This document shows positions 62,284-64,000 of a stretch of DNA of 64,000 nt, in pieces. Made by a program: the position numbers and the translations under genes. The notes under the pieces are model-generated. The model was not told where the DNA came from. It saw only the letters and a program-made list of their open reading frames with translations, and did not search any database. Positions within the stretch are counted from its first letter, which is position 1, and every line of letters begins with the position of its first letter. The stretch is from assembly GCA_016707285.1 (NCBI GenBank), contig JADJIA010000011.1:1-64000 (forward strand). The letters are read 5' to 3'. The stretch is from Ignavibacteriales bacterium (lineage in GTDB: Bacteria; Bacteroidota; Ignavibacteria; Ignavibacteriales; Ignavibacteriaceae).

Positions 62284-64000
62284 ATGGAATTTATTGATTA
62301 TGTAATTATTGCAACTTATTTTCTTGTCAGCATAGGCATAGCCCTGTACTACTCAAAAAGGGCATCCAAAAGCAGTGAAGAATTTTTCCTTTCGGGAAGA
62401 AATCTCCCGTGGTACCTCGCCGGATTATCAATGGTTGCCACAACATTTGCGGCTGACACCCCTCTTGCTGTAACAGAACTTGTTTGGAAAAATGGAATTT
62501 CGGGTAACTGGGTATGGTGGAATTTTGCCTTTGGTGGAGTATTAACCGTCTTTTTCTTCGCTAAACTTTGGAGAAGAGCAGGAATAATGACCGAGGTGGA
62601 ATTTGCTGAAATTCGATATGCAGGAAAACCCGCAAAATTTCTCAGGGGATTTAAAGCGATTTATCTTGGTCTATTTATGAATGTTATCATAATTGGCTGG
62701 GTGAACAGTGCAATGATTTCAGTACTTACAGGTATATTTGGTGTTCCGCCCGAGGATGTTATCCTCTATGTTTTTTTATGTATGGGTTTGGTGGCTGTCT
62801 ATTCAGCTCTTTCAGGTTTATGGGGAGTTGTTGTCACCGATGCATTCCAATTTATACTTGCCATGTCAGCTTGTATCATTCTTGCAATGATTGTCATTAA
62901 TTCTCCCGAAATAGGTGGGATCGAGGGACTTAAAACAAAACTGCCCCCCTCTGCATTCGAATTTTTCCCAAATCTTGGCGATTCTCCAGTTGAAGGCGCT
63001 AAAATATTTTCACTTTCCATCTTTTCATTTTTTGCTTTTATTGGAATCCAATGGTGGGCTTCGTGGTACCCCGGTGCTGAACCCGGTGGTGGTGGATACA
63101 TAGCCCAGAGGATGATGTCTGCAAAAAATGAAAAACATTCAATATTTGCAACTCTCTTTTTCCAGGGAGCACATTATGCTCTTAGGCCCTGGCCCTGGAT
63201 TCTGGCTGCACTCGCTGCGGTGGTGTTATATCCCGAATTAAATGCGTCAAATTCAAAAAACGGCTATATTATGTTGATTAACGACTTTATGCCTGTTGGT
63301 CTTAAAGGCTTGATGCTGGCAGCATTTTTTGCAGCTTACATGAGTACCGTTGCAACCCAGTTGAATTGGGGGACTTCTTACATTGTAAACGATTTTTACA
63401 AACGGTTCCTTCAACCCGGAAAAACAGAAAAACAATATGTAGTTGCTTCAAAAGTTGTTACAATTCTTTTAATGATCGTATCGGCTTTTGTTACTTTATA
63501 TATCGACCGTATCTCGGGCGCATGGGAGTTTATAATTGAATGTGGAGCGGGGTTGGGACTTGTGCTCATTCTGCGATGGTATTGGTGGAGAATTAACGCA
63601 TGGAGTGAAATTTCAGGCATGGCAACTCCGTTTATCCTTCTTCCCGTGGTTAGATATCTGGGAATTCCTTTCCCCGACAGTCTTTATGTTTTGGTGTTTG
63701 GAACTACTTTTGTGTGGCTGGTGGTTACATTCATGACAAAACCCGAACCCGACGAGATACTCCTCTCATTTTATGACAAAGTGAGACCTGACGGAAAATT
63801 GTGGGACAAAATAAGAATCAAGGGGGGATTTCCTCCAATGCCGACCATGATTAAATATCAGTTCCTGGGTTGGTTATCGGGTGTGGTTACTATCTATTCT
63901 CTCCTTTTTGGGAGTGGAAGTTTAATCTTTGGTGATTTGGCTAACGCTCTTATATATGGAGTTTTTGTTATATTAGGAATTACAGGTGTGGTTTTCACAC
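62284..64000 (+). CDS. Sodium:solute symporter (SSS family), 3' end beyond the window
   Basis: An open frame from ATG 62284 (GAGAG upstream) with no stop up to the end of the window, 572 complete codons. It begins MEFIDYVIIATYFLVSIGIA, continues ASKSSEEFFLSGRNLPWYLAGL, and shows AADTPLAVTELVWKNG and AAYMSTVATQLNWGTSYI, typical of longer SSS transporters. The helices and long loops suggest a sugar or polyol importer, but the substrate is unknown. It is a paralogue rather than a copy of the gene before it. Confidence 0.87.
   Translation, partial: MEFIDYVIIATYFLVSIGIALYYSKRASKSSEEFFLSGRNLPWYLAGLSMVATTFAADTPLAVTELVWKNGISGNWVWWNFAFGGVLTVFFFAKLWRRAGIMTEVEFAEIRYAGKPAKFLRGFKAIYLGLFMNVIIIGWVNSAMISVLTGIFGVPPEDVILYVFLCMGLVAVYSALSGLWGVVVTDAFQFILAMSACIILAMIVINSPEIGGIEGLKTKLPPSAFEFFPNLGDSPVEGAKIFSLSIFSFFAFIGIQWWASWYPGAEPGGGGYIAQRMMSAKNEKHSIFATLFFQGAHYALRPWPWILAALAAVVLYPELNASNSKNGYIMLINDFMPVGLKGLMLAAFFAAYMSTVATQLNWGTSYIVNDFYKRFLQPGKTEKQYVVASKVVTILLMIVSAFVTLYIDRISGAWEFIIECGAGLGLVLILRWYWWRINAWSEISGMATPFILLPVVRYLGIPFPDSLYVLVFGTTFVWLVVTFMTKPEPDEILLSFYDKVRPDGKLWDKIRIKGGFPPMPTMIKYQFLGWLSGVVTIYSLLFGSGSLIFGDLANALIYGVFVILGITGVVFT

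Overview
The window looks like chromosomal DNA from an AT-rich, Gram-negative bacterium of the Bacteroidota/Chlorobiota/Ignavibacteria group, most like an ignavibacterial lineage. This is an inference from gene content. Several secreted proteins end in a type IX secretion (T9SS) sorting domain with the NYPNPFNP signature. LpxC and FabZ are fused in one polypeptide, a GlmU-like nucleotidyltransferase typical of the group is present, and lipid A, heptose and TamB genes show an outer membrane. I saw no tRNA, rRNA or CRISPR array.

Layout. 0-16.3 kb: the end of a T9SS cargo gene, a class V aminotransferase, an ECF sigma / HEAT-repeat anti-sigma / DUF4097 cassette (minus strand), then a defence- or DNA-uptake-like island. 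The island holds a decayed DNA methyltransferase beside an intact BglII-like endonuclease, and a RecQ helicase-phosphoribosyltransferase fusion overlapping a DprA-like gene. After it come rdgB, a lipoprotein, an aldo/keto reductase, a proline iminopeptidase remnant and two large T9SS cargo genes. 16.4-31.1 kb: valS (interrupted), a DOMON-like protein, a second ECF sigma/anti-sigma pair, arginase, a SpoIID-like protein, an esterase, acetyl-CoA synthetase and a cytoplasmic hybrid histidine kinase. 31.2-48.7 kb: a plus-strand envelope and housekeeping block (rsmI, lpxC-fabZ, lpxA, a lipoate ligase-like gene, panB, a beta-propeller protein, two hld genes, tamB, rnr and a metalloprotease/propeller/barrel protein). 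48.8-50.1 kb: a DUF433/DUF5615 toxin-antitoxin pair and a 695-base gap with structured REP-like repeats. 50.1-64 kb: a broken T9SS cargo gene, a MscS channel, rpmE2, a GlmU-like gene, rsmB, a RodZ-like gene, ligA (frameshifted), a STAS protein and two sodium:solute symporters, the second running off the end.

Genes working together. lpxC-fabZ and lpxA supply lipid A, the two hld genes supply ADP-heptose for the LPS core, and TamB and the barrel protein belong to outer-membrane assembly or surface function. The two ECF modules probably sense envelope state. The RecQ-PRTase/DprA pair resembles the ComFA-ComFC-DprA transformation complex compressed into two proteins, and also the PRTase/DprA-like ShosTA phage-defence pair. 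It is the best candidate here for an undescribed system.

Caution: at least eight genes carry frameshifts or small deletions (recQ, rdgB, a proline iminopeptidase remnant, two T9SS cargo genes, valS, the mscS leader and ligA). valS and ligA are normally essential, and some lesions lie in short homopolymers, so part of this is probably sequencing or assembly error. The methyltransferase has too many lesions for that explanation and looks like genuine decay.
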